Origin: Basidiobolus meristosporus CBS 931.73 | Taxonomy: Eukaryota > Basidiobolomycota > Basidiobolomycetes > Basidiobolales > Basidiobolaceae | Length of the DNA: 64,000 bases | Assembly (NCBI GenBank): GCA_002104905.1 | Contig: MCFE01000076.1 | Coordinates: 118,643-182,642, forward strand | Direction of reading: 5' to 3' | Shown here: positions 1-14,972 of the stretch, one piece after another | How positions within the stretch are numbered: position 1 is the stretch's first letter | Layout of the letters: each line of letters begins with the position of its first letter | The notes under the pieces: generated by a model | What the model saw: the letters and a program-made list of their open reading frames with translations, nothing else | What the model was told of the DNA's origin: nothing | The model's database searches: none | Made by a program: the position numbers and the translations under genes

Positions 1-26
1 AACAAGCCAGAAAGCATAATCGGACG

Positions 27-1458
27 ATGCCATTGCTGAACCATTTCCAGACAACTAGCTGTCAAATGCCCAATTTTCCTGCGACCAATATGGGATCACA
101 TACTCAAGACATATTGTTTTTCGGAATGTCTGGAATTCTTCAACTCTGTCGTATCTCAATTACGAAGATTGAGGGGGCAATCAAGAAAAATGGTGTGTTA
201 AATTTTCGGTCAGTTAATAGTATATAGCATTTTGACATTTTCATCCAAGGGAGAAACTTCACTTCGCAGAAATTGTTGGGCTCTTCTTCAGACTTGGTTG
301 AATGGAAATTACTGAGAGATCCTAGCTGGAGCGAGGTTCTTGGCGTGATCGAGGTAAAACTATTATAACCTCATTGCTTAAGCCAACAAGATTCGCTCAT
401 TCATTTATTTCAGGGCGTTGAGTTTAAAGATTCAGATCCAAAATGGCCGGGTACCAGGTATGAGGATTTGCCAGACTTACACAGGAACCAAAGCTTAATG
501 GCATTATCAGTTGGGTCAATGGTGTTGAGACATTTTCCTACTCTGTACCGCCAGTATCATTATGGAGCTCAAGCCAATTTCACTTCCAAACCTATATGAG
601 CCCAGACAAGCTTGAAAACTGGGATGAAGCATTACATTTACCTTTGACACAAAACATCGATGCAATCAATCGATGCACTGTTCCATATGGGGTGTAAGTA
701 TTTCACCTACATGTATCGGGCTTATCTAACGTCTAACCCACGGTCAACAGTGAGTATCTTCCCAAATGTGCCACCGACCTTGATCTAAATCTGGCAACAA
801 TGCTGGAGGGTAACACCAATGTTTTATTGAAATATGAGTATATACTAATATACTTACCGGGTTCCCAGAGAATATGTTAGAAGCCATAGGGACGGATCTG
901 ACCTCAACCTCAACCTCAACCTCAATCCCGCACAAACCTTTCCATCCTGTGCAAGAGCTTCGAGCAGAATATCATGAAAATGACATCTTTAACAATTTGG
1001 GGGGATTTCTTGAGGAAATGCATATTTATGAGGATCAATCAGAATTAGGGGACTTTGCTCCTGTAAGGCGATCTGATGATTACGACCCTCAAACACAAAG
1101 GCCAACGAATAATCAAAACACCAACCCATCATACGATTTGGATTGGCCAGAGTCTGATGACGAGGTACACCGGGATTATTTTTGTTCGACAAACGTGCCG
1201 CGTGAGTTTACACCGAGCGTATCCAAAGCCAGGGAAAATCACACCGATTCCTCAACAGATGATGATGAGGTGTTCCTTGAGTCATGCCCATATCCTTCGC
1301 TCCCACCTCGTGGCATTAATGATTCTCGGAGAGAGGTTAACAGAAACTGCCAGATATCTGATTTCTCTGGCTACCCATATACCGAGTCGGCTTGGACACC
1401 GCAGCCTCAGCTTCAAAACCAAGACTCACACTCCTGGGCAAGACTGTCTCGAGAGTAA
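27..1458 (+). CDS. Unrecognised protein, reconstructed from seven exons, possibly starting left of the window
   Basis: I do not recognise the family. A coherent frame of about 401 codons comes from exons 27-194, 228-353, 414-457, 475-693, 751-809 and 869-1458, with GT..AG at every junction and codon phase kept. Two introns are abnormally short: 33 nt (195-227) and 17 nt (458-474); the others are 57-60 nt. Skipping the 17-nt intron hits a stop at about 596. The middle part has conserved-looking stretches such as WKLLRDPSWSEVLGVIEG and PKLNGIISWVNG. The last exon (from 869) is acidic and Ser/Asp-rich and looks disordered. The start at 27 is the first ATG of the open frame, but more could lie upstream. 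The last exon is most secure, the first least. It could be a decaying gene with a small indel instead of a 17-nt intron. Confidence 0.5.
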
Positions 1459-2333
1459 GCGATATCACATCCATGGAACCCAGACTCCCACGGCATATTT
1501 CCAATCTATTGTATTAATAGCTATATAGTTATTTTTCAATTATCTACACTCATATCGTGATCGTGATTTTGCAAGATGGCTTCTGTATTAAGAATTTCAA
1601 ACCGCTGAACATTGAATATAAGTTTTGATATCAACTGCAACCACCAACTGATCCCCGTCGTGTACATGGGCTAACCTGCTTTGCGTTGGTGTTGCCGTAG
1701 CCAATTGGTCAGCGAGATCTACCATGTCAGGCTGATCGTACATGGTTTGCATTCTTTATTCAATCGTAGTTTATAGACACCTGTGCTTAACTTGATAGTT
1801 TACCAGCAATGTTGAATGTATGATAAATCGGTTTATACCATGCTTACTGGATATAGCTGGAAGCCGCCCATACATAGCAACCTAGCTCTGGTATTTTTTC
1901 TAGAATATCAACATTGCACGTGGCCATGTATCACGGCTCAAAATGGAATCAAACAACTTCACTAGGAGCTATTTGACCGTATTAGATTCCATACATATCT
2001 ACTGGACTTCCAACGATTTAGCAGCTGGTTCTCAATCACAAGCCCCAATAGCGTGATTCATGAAAGACCCCAATGTAAGATCAGCAAGATTTCAAATGTA
2101 TCAGATTATACGTGATTAACATCATCAGCAAAGCGAATCCTATTCACTCATGACAAGCATGTGGATCGGTCATGGGCCAATAATCTTTCAGAATCATATT
2201 TATCGAAACTGAGGCTAATTCAGATTCCCAAACGTAAAGATCTTGTGATATACTATACTTCGGAGAAAAGTTCATCATTCTATGTGATTAATATGATCTT
2301 CGATAACACAAAGAACCACTTGTTCATATTTCA
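1459..2333. other. Intergenic, no gene seen
   Basis: A/T-rich sequence with no open frame that continues across plausible splice sites. It presumably holds the 3' end of the left gene and the promoter of the Mg-chelatase-like gene starting at 2334. Confidence 0.6.
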
Positions 2334-4062
2334 ATGAGATTTCCGAAGGGTCGATACAGACAGCGTATACAGGCGATCTGCCGAGCATCCAATTCCTATT
2401 ACTCTGAAGATATAATCATTTCTGTATTATTATGTTTACTTGCTCGAAAAAAGTCTTTATTGCTGAGAACACAGACAGAAGCGGTGCACGGATTAGCAGC
2501 GTTGGTTGAACAAGTAATATTTGTAGTGTGATTTTTCCTGTTGTATATATCCTAATCAAATGTGCCTTTCAGTTGGTTCAGAATGTCTTCGAGCTGGAAT
2601 GCGCCAATATCAATTGCTCGCAATTAGCTTCACCGGCAGAGTTGTATTATATTATGATCAATAGAAGTAGAGAAAAGAAATTACGCACTCATATTAGCAC
2701 AGTCGCTCGAGCAAACACACCAAGCACAAGCACGATGCCCCAATCGGGTGGTTTAGGCAACACAAAGGCATCCCCGACCACTCTCAAGTATAATCCGAGT
2801 AGGGAATTCGTACAGTTCTCGAACTTCCCCGAAAGAAATTTTTTGACAGAAGAGCGCACCTCAGAAGATGAAAGTGCTCATAGGAGCCCACATAGACACA
2901 GCGCAAATTTAGAGCGCTTCACCGACCAGTCAGCGATTGATAAGTACACCAAAGATTTTGGTGGCATATCTTATGGTGGCACACTGGAGGTAATCCCATA
3001 CTCGCCATTCCTTTGGTTGAATCGACGCTCATACACCTATTATAATGACTCTAGAGAAACAGCCCAGTCTCGTCGCGGGATTACTACTCTCGAGCTTCCA
3101 AACAACAAAAGGATATTGAGATCATTCCCCTACAACATATTAATGGGCGGAAAGAGCAAGAACCTATTAGACAACAAAAGAGTCCCTCGGCATTATATGC
3201 TTCGCGTGTTATCAATTCCAAGAAGTTAGCGAATGTCATTATATTGGAAGGGCTGGAGAATGCTAGCAATGCGATACAATTAGCACTGTCGCAGGTAAAT
3301 GAATATCTGCTTCTGTCGATAGTCCTGTGCTAATTCTACTGGCTGTCAGATTCTGTCAAAAGGGTGGTTTCTAGATCGAAACAACGTATGCCACGTTCCG
3401 GATCCGTTTGTAATCATCGTCTTGTTACCACTGAACAATATGCCCCTTATAGCCCGACATCTAGTAAGTAGCATCAACTGTTGCCAATTGACAACCAATG
3501 CAATAACCTGTTCGGTAACATAGATGGATAAATTCTACATCAGCTATACTTATGACGGGGTTATTGGGCCACCACCTCACCCAGCAATCAAACGACCTTT
3601 TGTGTTTCCCAACGAAGTAAGCGATAGGCAGCCTACTCGGTGCTAGCCCAACATGTGCACTAATTCCACCCCAATACATGTACAGGAAGTAAAGGAGATT
3701 GCCCTACGTGTAAAAAATGTCGTTATTAGCCCCGAAATCAGTCGCTATTTACGCGATCTAATGGTTGGGATTCGTCTGAATCCGAAGTTCAGATTGGGTG
3801 CAAGCCCTCATGCATCCATGGATCTTTTCTCAGTGCTGAGGTAGGGAATGTACCTTCTTTCATCCACCCATTCTAGCTACTCACACAATCTTCAATTGTC
3901 CCTAGAGCTCTGGCAGCAATTTACGAGAAGGCCTATGTCACACCTGAACTAGTGCTCGTCGTGATCAACAAAGTACTTGGACATCGTTTGTTTTCTGCGA
4001 ATATGTTGTCGGACCAAGGAATCATCTCTGACACACTACAACTAGTGTGGCCTCCTTCATAA
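2334..4062 (+). CDS. Magnesium-chelatase-like AAA-lid protein (fungal hypothetical family)
   Basis: Exons 2334-2513, 2573-2989, 3055-3294, 3350-3463, 3524-3616, 3686-3840 and 3906-4062 join in phase to about 451 aa. The N-terminus has the block LLARKKSLLLRTQTEAV, typical of fungal proteins annotated as Mg-chelatase-like. The middle (about residues 65-200) is Ser/Arg-rich and likely disordered. The C-terminal third, with VVISPEISRYLRDLMVGIR, GASPHASMDLFSVLRALA and YVTPELVLVVINKVLGHRL, matches the helical lid that follows the ATPase core in the MoxR/Mg-chelatase group. No Walker A (GxxxxGKT) is visible, so ATPase activity is doubtful; fungal members usually lack it. These proteins have no known role in fungi, which make no chlorophyll. 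It stands alone between long spacers. Confidence 0.75.
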
Positions 4063-5481
4063 TGTCATGTGACAAGCTGTAGCACTGAGCCTACTTATGT
4101 TGAGCTTGAAATAAAATATTCGAACAAGGTGAACCTTCACAATCACATGCAAATATAGCCCTGATATGAATGCTAACTTGCTGCGATCCAAATAACAGCC
4201 AAACACTTGAACTGGTTTTCCGGGGGTTGCTCCAAGAACGTATTGTACACTCGGAGAATCATCCATCTGATGTGCAGATCTGGATGTTTGATTTCTGGGC
4301 ACCTGATCCGGTAGATATTACGAGTGGAAGAAAATTTGCTCAAATCAGCTAGAAATGGCGCGTCGAGATCGTTCTTTCAAGCGGGTGCAGGTTGAATGGA
4401 ATCCAGATACACCTCGAGGATGAATGCAACAACTGGCTGCTGCAATGGCAAGAAAATATTGCATCATATCCGGTACTTTGCACCAAGACGCTCCCCACTT
4501 CGCACCTGATCACGACACCCATTTTGAATAGCTGCAATGCCTCGCTGGTCTGATTGGCTGTAGAGTGAGCGGGAATCCCATCGTGAGAAGCATAACCACA
4601 GCTTTATTCTAAAGTCAGGATGCTATACTGCAACTAAACAAACTCTGGTCGAAGTATTACGCAGTTGAGAGGAGGCGATTTGCTGGCTCAGATGGCGGCC
4701 GCTACAATTCTAAATTACGGGGTGGAAGGTGCAGTGAATTTGGAGCAGGCTCGAGACTCTCAAAGATCCTTGCCAATTTAAGCCAACTACTCCAGTGATC
4801 GCCAGGGATAGCCAATGTTGTTTGCCTCGCCATTCCGTATGAAATCCGGGGTGCTTGTTTTCGTTGTCCAGGGAAACTGTGGTTGGAGAATCACACCCAC
4901 CTATTGTAGTGTTACCATTTTCATTATAGAGCCTGGTCTAGTCGATTCAATCATAGGCAAATACGTCCCAAGATGGGTTTGCTTTTATCGTGCTATGATA
5001 TTGTCTCCAACTTGCAAGGTTAATGTACTCTCTCGTACGAGTCCTCCTCCTCCCCCCCCCCCCAATGACTGATGCTTAGAGGACTTCGACTGGCCAGATT
5101 GATTATCATTGGCTTAATATTGCACCAGTATAGCATTTCTTTGGTAATTGATCAATCACCGCTCGCTCGTTTTGAGCAACCATAGCCGCCACCTGTGAAG
5201 GATTATTCCTAATCAAGCAGGACTTTAAATTTATTTATCTAGGTGACTCGAATTTGGAAGAGTTGTTTCCTTGTTTTGGATGGTGTATTTATTGAATGAT
5301 CGCCCATTTAGACCTTCATCATTAATTGCATTTCTGTGATACGCTTGATCACAGCAACCTTTTTCGAGCGGGTTTCTGGACCTCCAAGATACGAACTTGG
5401 CCTTGGTGACCACATTTCCATCGTTCGCCATATAAATGGGCACTCCGACCCATTCCACGAGCCACTCGAGATAGTTGAATC
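4063..5481. other. Intergenic with possible gene remnant (4198-4553) and a poly-C tract
   Basis: Two adjacent open segments on the + strand look protein-like: about 4198-4349 (contains VQIWMFDFWAPDPVDIT, after an acceptor-like AACAG) and about 4361-4553 (contains CNNWLLQWQENIASYPV). An intact frame would need an intron of about 30 nt around 4325-4355. I cannot assign a family. It may be a short real gene or a decayed one. A pyrimidine tract ending in about 11 C residues lies near 5050-5063. Nothing else is supported up to the HPP gene. Confidence 0.35.
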
Positions 5482-6332
5482 ATGAGGTTCTTGGACTCGT
5501 ACATCGCTAGGATGCAGAAATCAGAGAGGACGCCGTTTCCTCCGATGCCGCCGCTTACTCATATCTTCGGCTCGTTCCTCGCCGCGTTCACTGGTATATC
5601 TATAGTCGGCCTGTTGACCTGGGAGGCAAAAATCTTCAGTGCTTACAATGATGCCCCGGTGATTATGGGTGCGTTTGGTGCCAGCTCGGTACTGATTTAT
5701 GTAGCCTTGGATAGTCCCCTGGCACAGCCTTACAATGCATGTAAGCAGCACCAAACTCATATTTCCCATCCATTCCTGGCTAATTCTGGTTTGATGTAGT
5801 TGTTGGTGGAACCATCTCGGCGTTTATCGGGGTTTCTGTCGGAAAGATCTTTGAGGCGGCCTGTGAGCATAGTACTGACCACTTGTGGCTACAGGCTTCG
5901 CTTGCTGTATCGTTGGCCATTGTTGGAATGATGCTAACACGCAGTGTTCATCCGCCAGGAGCTGCCACCGCTCTGATTACCGTGACTAGTGGGCAAAGCA
6001 TCCGAGACATCGGCTACTTTTTCCTCGTCTCTCCACTCCTTTTGGGCACAGCCATCATGATCATCGTCGCCGTGCTGTTCAATAATGTGCATCGGAAATA
6101 CCCGAAGTACTGGATCTTCAGGAAGCCGGAGCTGATTGAGCTTGGGGTCAACAAAAGGGACGGGCTTGGAGCAAAGCAGACAGCCAACCAGGATGTCGAG
6201 ATCCCAATGATCGAGCAGTCTACTCCTACCACTGAAGCCAAGCTGGGGGCGGCTGAAAAAAGAATCCGAGAGTTGGAGGCCAAGATTGCTAAGATGGAGC
6301 AATTCGCCCAGCTGGGGGTGGCATCGAATTAG
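5482..6332 (+). CDS. HPP family integral membrane protein
   Basis: Two exons (5482-5740, 5800-6332) give 263 aa. The protein has about four to five hydrophobic segments: residues 30-50, 60-80, 88-105, 118-140 and 165-185. It shows the HPP family signatures: MGAFGASSVLIYVALDSPLAQPYNA across the splice site, and the name-giving HPPGAA in SVHPPGAATALI. Plant and cyanobacterial HPP proteins of this type have been linked to nitrite transport into plastids; the fungal role is not established, so transport is only a guess. The C-terminal 60 residues are hydrophilic and end in a short coiled coil (KRIRELEAKIAKMEQ), probably cytoplasmic. The first ATG in frame was chosen, and it precedes the conserved PPLTHIFGSF block by the usual distance. 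Confidence 0.88.
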
Positions 6333-7064
6333 ATCGCCTAAGGGCTCCGCGAAATACCCCTCATGATCCGTCAGCTCTGTCTCGCATTCCGTAGCCATCT
6401 GATTTGCTGTGGTGGTCCTCAGACCGCATGTATATCTAAAAAGGGTGAAATATCCCATCATTCCGAGATGGCTTCTTTAAATAGGCCGATTAATCTGTGT
6501 TATATACAAATGGTTTGGTTAGCAATAAATAGAAGTGTACAATGGGCAGTGTATTTGTCAGATCTATTGCATCTCGAGAAGATTGAGCCGAACGTGAACC
6601 GTTTGCCGGAATGCTGCTTGGTGCCTATGCGTTGTCTGTAGCCCCCATCCAGATCAGCTCAACATGATGCGGGTGTGACGTGGTTGTTTTGAACACCCAC
6701 AGAGACATGGGATTCGCAGTGATCTGTGTGAAATAGAACTTCCACTGGCCGAGATTGGCGGCGATTGGTGGCGTTTACAATGAGATAGGTCTATGGTATA
6801 TGTACAATCAGCATAAAGTATGGAGTGAGTGATGGTTTACTCGAGTATCTGGAAATGCAGTTGAGATATGTAGTGACCCGCGCTATATAGATATATGGAA
6901 AGGCAGATCAAATGTGGATTTTCTAGCACTCTTCATGGTCTTGATTGGGCAAGTGACTAGGGAAAGACCCAATGGCCTATTTCTCAAGATGTTAGATAAC
7001 CATTTATAAGCCTCTCCACCGACAGTCATTCGTAGAACCAAATCTCTAACTGTCATCAGCTACA
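6333..7064. other. Intergenic, no gene seen
   Basis: Separates the HPP gene from the zinc transporter. Short TATA-like runs (near 6885-6898) lie about 170 bp upstream of the next start. No RNA gene or credible coding exon was seen. Confidence 0.6.
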
Positions 7065-8498
7065 ATGGAGCGAAAATTTAAGCTAAAGCTACTGCTTTCG
7101 CTGACTACACTTTTCTTTTTGGCCGAATTGGTAGTAGGCTATGCTGCCGGCTCCATAGCGTTGATTGCCGACTCCTTCCATATGTTAAGCGATATGCTTA
7201 GTGTCATTGTAGCATTATACGCAATCAATGTAAGAATGCGGGATCACCCTAAATGGCGTATTTGCGCTAACCTATTCTCCAGTTGAGTGAAAGGCGGGAC
7301 TACTCTGCACAATATACCTACGGTTGGCAACGGGCAGAAGTTCTTGGCGCTTTGATAAACGGGGTATTCCTGGTCGCATTGTGCTTTTCGATCTTCCTTG
7401 AAGCAATCCAGCGTTTCTTTGAGCCACAAGGTGAACACACAAAGTTGCTTTCTATACGTTGATTCTAGACTTAGCCATGCTTCTTTCAGACGTGAAAAAT
7501 CCCGAGCTAGTTTTGATCGTAGGGGGCTTCGGTCTGGTGGTCAACATTCTAGGGTTGTCGCTGTTCCATGGTAAGTTGACCACTTCAAACCTCCATTGAT
7601 AGTCTTCTTGCTCACATGTATCTCAGAGCACACAGATGATGCACCAGAAAACAACCCAACCTTCTCCTCAGCATCCACATCGTTAATCGAAACTGCCGAC
7701 CGTGTTAAGCGAAGACGCGAGTCTATTACTTCCGTGGATGAAACGACGCCAATTCTCAACCCCGCTATCGGCGGCGAGGGCCGCCGGAATGACGGAAAGC
7801 TAAACATGCATAGCATTTTCCTTCATGTATTAGGGGACACGCTTGGCAGCGTGGCTGTGATCGTAAGCTCCGCTGTGATATGGAAGTGCGACTTTCCGTA
7901 CAAGTATGTTCTGGATCCGATCATCAGGTATGAGCCCTCTGCACGTGTATGCCTGATACAAACATCGCGAACGCTCGCTAACTTGACCGTCTAGTTTAAT
8001 AATCACGGCAATCATTTTGGCCTTCTCTTTGCCTTTAGGTGGGATTTTCTTCCTTGCCCAAAAATGCTGTATTTGATGTTGGATTGCTAATTGTTTTGAA
8101 AACAGTCAGAAGCACTTGCTTTATACTTCTTCAGGGTGTTCCTAGCTCGATCCCGGTAGACCTCATCCATGAGCAAATATCGAATGTATGGGTGTCTCAC
8201 AACCTATTGATATGACATATGCTGATACTTGTTTTAGATGAGATATGTGCGTTCGGTTCATGAACTCCATATATGGCAGTTGACCGACACTAAAGTAGTA
8301 GCCTCTGTTCATATTTGTGTTGAAGACGCGGACCAGTACAACATTCTGGCTGAGAAAATCAACGAATTGCTGAGCTCCTATGGTGTTCATTCTGTTACCA
8401 TTCAACCCGAGTTCCTAAATATCGATCAAGGCCGTCCATTCAAATGTCCCGCCGTGAACGGGATCTCCACTTGCTGTCCCCCTAATGGCACCAACTGA
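7065..8498 (+). CDS. CDF zinc transporter (ZRC1/COT1/SLC30A1-like)
   Basis: Seven exons (7065-7229, 7283-7430, 7490-7570, 7627-7927, 7995-8038, 8106-8185, 8238-8498) give 359 aa. It is a cation diffusion facilitator exchanging cytosolic Zn2+ for H+, probably at the vacuolar or another internal membrane. Six membrane segments are predicted. The Zn-site residues are present in TM2 (ALIADSFHMLSD) and TM5 (IFLHVLGDTLGS), each in HxxxD form as expected for zinc-preferring members. The loop between TM4 and TM5 is hydrophilic and Ser/Arg-rich, but lacks the long His tract of yeast ZRC1. The cytoplasmic C-terminal domain starts at SIPVDLIHEQIS and includes VRSVHELHIWQLTD, the usual CDF block. The protein ends in a Cys pair. 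It is convergent with the metallopeptidase gene, 182 bp away. Confidence 0.93.
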
Positions 8499-8680
8499 CA
8501 ATTGTGGTGGAACTTGTTTTTAATAAACAAACAATTGATTGCTTGAATACTGTTGTATATTTCTTCTGTATGACAGAGATCAATTTCTTGGTAAATTCAA
8601 CAGATGGTGTCCTCGTGCAAGACGTATTTACATATAACAAAGCCTCCATACCAGAGTTGCTGCGAGTGCTGTACTTCTGC

Positions 8681-10720
8681 CTAGAATTTTTTGTACATGA
8701 TACCCATGGTCTGGCACCATCTGGCAGCTGAGCCGAACACCCCCACGATAGAGTAGCCAGGAGGAGGCTGGAGGCTTTGATCTTGGCCACCTTTGCCACC
8801 AATCCACCCAGTGGTTTTGCCTTTGTTGCTGACAATTTCGATTCCGTCGATCCATGCGCCGTGATTAACGATAATCCTGTTGATCCAATCGTCCCGATCC
8901 AGGGATATCTCCTTGGTGTTTCCACCACCAGTTTTCCCACACACCACCTCTCTACCATCTGAATATTTGAAGACCAAACCGTCTATGTAAGCGCCGCTGT
9001 GCACACGAACTGATATCATCTGATGGCCTTGAGAAGGTAGAATGATGCTGCTGAAGTCATCGGCCTCCTGGAAATACCTGGAGCCACACTCGTTAGATTT
9101 GAACAGGTTTCCAAGGTTTCTATCTTGGATTGTCCCTTTCTGGACGAAGTCTCGGATGTCTTCCAGAGTGTTGATTTGTTGGTTTTTGGATACGACCTCG
9201 ATCCGCAATTTATCAGAAGGGCTTATATTCAAGCGAGAGTAGATTTCATTGATCTCAATGGATATCTCGGTGGGCTGTGGCACGTCATCTCGAATGAACT
9301 CAACGTGCGTCGAGTATTTTCCATTTATATGATATTCGATCATCGAGATCCCCGCTGGCGACTGTATCAAGATCCCATTGTCCATGGCTAGGAAAGAAGC
9401 GCCTTCAGTAGGTAAGGCTGGAGCGTACGGATCAGCGGGTAGACGAAAGCATGGATGGTAGCGAAGGCGAACCACATCTGTTCGGTGCCAATGGGAGCCA
9501 GCTTCATCCTGCGCATTTGGCAATATGGGTCTTTTGTTGCCTTCCTTCACCACGAACGTTTTGTTGAAGTCATTGAAACCACGGCTCATAATTCCTGGTT
9601 GAGCGCACGGCTTTAGTGTCATTGAAAATAATAGCTGGCCGAAATCATGCACATACCTGAGGCTGAATGAGCAAGTGTCAAGCAATGACCAACTTCATGA
9701 AGAAAAGCCCCCATTCCAACATTAAGGCACCGGTAATACACGCCGCATTCGTTGCTATCATTTGCCAGGTATTCTTCAGTGCATCTTTCATCCGTAAAGG
9801 CTGGGACAACTTCCTCGAGGTTTTTCGGCCAAGAGTGGACTGCGTGCGAGCCAAAAATCCCCAGGCGGATATGACCAGACCCGCCACCCAAGGCTGTATG
9901 GCCCAAGATCAAGTGCTGTTGAGGGTCATAGTGAGCGTCCATTATAAGGCCAGCAACATAACATGGTGCGTCAAATGGGGCACCGTATTCGCGAAGAGCA
10001 TCAAGAAAAATCGAGAAAAGGGATGGCTTATTAGTAGGCGGGGTGCCGGCAGGTGGTTTGTATTGCTGTGCAATATCCCGGTCTTGGATTTCCTTTACCG
10101 TACGCTGAGATCTTATCACATACACCACAGCGGTATTGCGAGGTTCGCGAGTTTGGCAGCTTAGTGTATCTGAAGGCAGATCAAGTCAGTACTAAGCCAA
10201 CTGGAGTTACTCTGGCGTAAGCACACGTACCATTTTGGAAGTTTTCGTCGATACGGAATGTCCTTCTTCCAAAACCATTTCTCATCATCTGCTCACTAGT
10301 GAACGCCTGCCACAAATATGCTGCACACCTAAATCTCTCAATAGCCCCTTCGAGGCCACATTCATGTCTCTTACACTCGGGTGCGTCAAGTTGGGCGGGA
10401 CTGTCCTTGGCCAGCATGATAACCAGCCTTAAGGGTGGGTTTTGGAGCGGAGGTATATAGTTCAGCTCTAGTTTAGTTTGCTGGCCTTCATACTGGAACA
10501 GCACTTGGTTGGGACCAGGATGAAGATGTACCAAGCACTTGAAGTGGCTATCCACCACTGGCCACTTTATTGGTGGGAAGTTGGTGCTTTGGACGGTTAC
10601 CTCGCCCTCGAAACGTGAGCCATCTGTACCTGCCCGGCCGTATATTAAGAGAACTCTCTGGTAAATGTTCTCACCGTTTTGTACATTAACAATGCTTGGT
10701 GCAGATGCGAAATGTGTCAT
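8681..10720 (-). CDS. Zinc metallopeptidase with C-terminal jacalin lectin domain (YIL108W-type)
   Basis: Three exons on the complement (10720-10231, 10169-9657, 9594-8681) give 638 aa. The catalytic motif HEVGHCLTLAHS (HExxH plus a downstream His) is near residue 328, just before the second intron. The N-terminal region (QNGENIYQRVLLIYGRAG; NFPPIKWPVVDSHFKCLVHL) matches the fungal putative-peptidase family of yeast YIL108W. The last 140 residues form a jacalin-type beta-prism: HSGAYIDGLVFKYSDG and HGAWIDGIEIVSNKG are two of its repeats, probably sugar-binding. There is no signal peptide, so it is likely cytosolic. A TATA-like element lies 34 bp upstream of the start. Substrate is unknown. 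The ends are firm: the start ATG has no in-frame competitor, and the stop is TAG. Confidence 0.9.
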
Positions 10721-10753
10721 GACTGATCACGACTGCACAGCATAAATTCTTCG

Positions 10754-10760
10754 TTATATA
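10754..10760 (-). promoter_or_regulatory. TATA-like element of the jacalin metallopeptidase gene
   Basis: TATATAA on the minus strand, 34 bp upstream of the ATG at 10720. This leaves room for only a very short 5' leader. Confidence 0.4.
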
Positions 10761-11954
10761 CGCTGCAACGGGCGAAAAACTGCCAGCGTAGGAACACGCC
10801 AATAAATATGACATGATTGGCTACTACAGGGTTGGACGTCATTCCATGACGTGATGTTACCTCGGGCATATAAGAACCGTCATGATTTATCGCCTACATC
10901 AGTGAGAATGGCTTAGCAACAGTCACATTCTTGAATCATCATCACATGGTGATTCGGATTTGGATGGATCCAATGAGGTGCTCCAGATCCCGGGATACTC
11001 AGAATATTCCTGAACGAACGCTGCAGCATCTCGAAACAGTAAGATCTAAAATTACGTGCAGAGAGTACAGTGCAAAACAAAGAGAATGTCGATAGATGGC
11101 CAAAATCCCTTATCTTGTAGACAAGAAGCATCCTAACCTATGGCTTCGCAGATATTTTCAAGATACATCACCATCACCAACTTTACGTAAGCCAATATCA
11201 CCAATTGACTGCCAGCGCTTGGTGCTAATTTAATGCAGATTTATGTGTCACCAGTCACTTGCTTTGAATGCCATGTCAAGCAATTCGAGCCCTGGATTCT
11301 ATCCAGCTAATATAGCGCGCAAGGTGCATTCCGCCTCTGTAGGCTGATCGAGCCAAGATACATATTCCACGCCTCACTGTCGCTGAACAGAGATATTAAA
11401 GCCTAGGGAATGTCTTAGACTGTCTTGGTGTTGGTGTGTCGCATAGCATGCGCTCGAACGCCAAATAAGTACAAATCGAGGAATTGCTGTGTGCTGCCCT
11501 ACCAAGCTTTCTGATACAGTAGAGGATAGATCTGGATCTAATATTGATGTTTGGCAATTTATCGGAGCTTCAATAGCCACGATCAATGAAATAACTGCAA
11601 TATATGACAGCGCCCAGCGATATTAGGATCTGGTCTTTACCCAGTACATGTATGCATATATGGATATTGATGTAAAAAGAAACGAGTCAATATTGATACG
11701 TTGAGTCGTTCGGCTCAGAATGCATAAACTAATTGTTTGTGAATCATTTCTTACCACTGCTCATATACACTTCTCAAATCACCTCTCTTTGGTTATTTAT
11801 AGTTACTCACTCGTCAGTGATATCCAAACAACGGTTTTTATTTTTCTCTTTCTCTTCAAACCCTTGTTTGTTTTGCGGTGGACATTTAATACTCCCAGAA
11901 GTAGATATCCTTAGGCTTGACTCAACACTTTGAATTTAAGTTGAGTAAAGGACA
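10761..11954. other. Intergenic between divergent genes, no gene seen
   Basis: Shared upstream region of the metallopeptidase (-) and the DMPK-type kinase (+). No conserved exon, tRNA or repeat was found. The stretch before the kinase start is pyrimidine-rich (11820-11875), common in fungal core promoters. Confidence 0.6.
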
Positions 11955-14588
<2,634 letters not shown>

Positions 14589-14972
14589 TGCTCCGAGAGA
14601 TCAAGATCTTTCGCCGGGAAAACCAACCAACTCTGTAGAATCGGGACTTCTCGCCGTTTTCAAGTAAATATCAGAAGATCCTGTGCCGCATTCAACCATC
14701 TAGATAATACGAAGAGCTGAGTTCTAATCCATCAATGTGAATTACTACGGTATCCCTATCACATATTTAAAATTCATGTAATATGCTGCTGGTTTTTTAT
14801 AATAAATACCTTGAATCATTTCATACATAATTCTCGGATCCAGAACGAGTAACATTATCGCCTAGGCTCCCTTCGTCCAGTCACATGACCTATCAAGACA
14901 TTCATTAGAATCATGAAATTTATCCATATCCAAGGTATCAATATACTTGCAAGCCAAGGCTAACCACGCAGA
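14589..14972. other. Short intergenic, no gene seen
   Basis: Contains a poly(A) signal-like AATAAA near 14800 and the promoter of the METTL16 gene. Nothing else is visible. Confidence 0.55.

Noticed and set aside
5934-6461. Long minus-strand frame opposite the HPP gene
   Set aside because: Antisense shadow of a well-conserved membrane protein gene.
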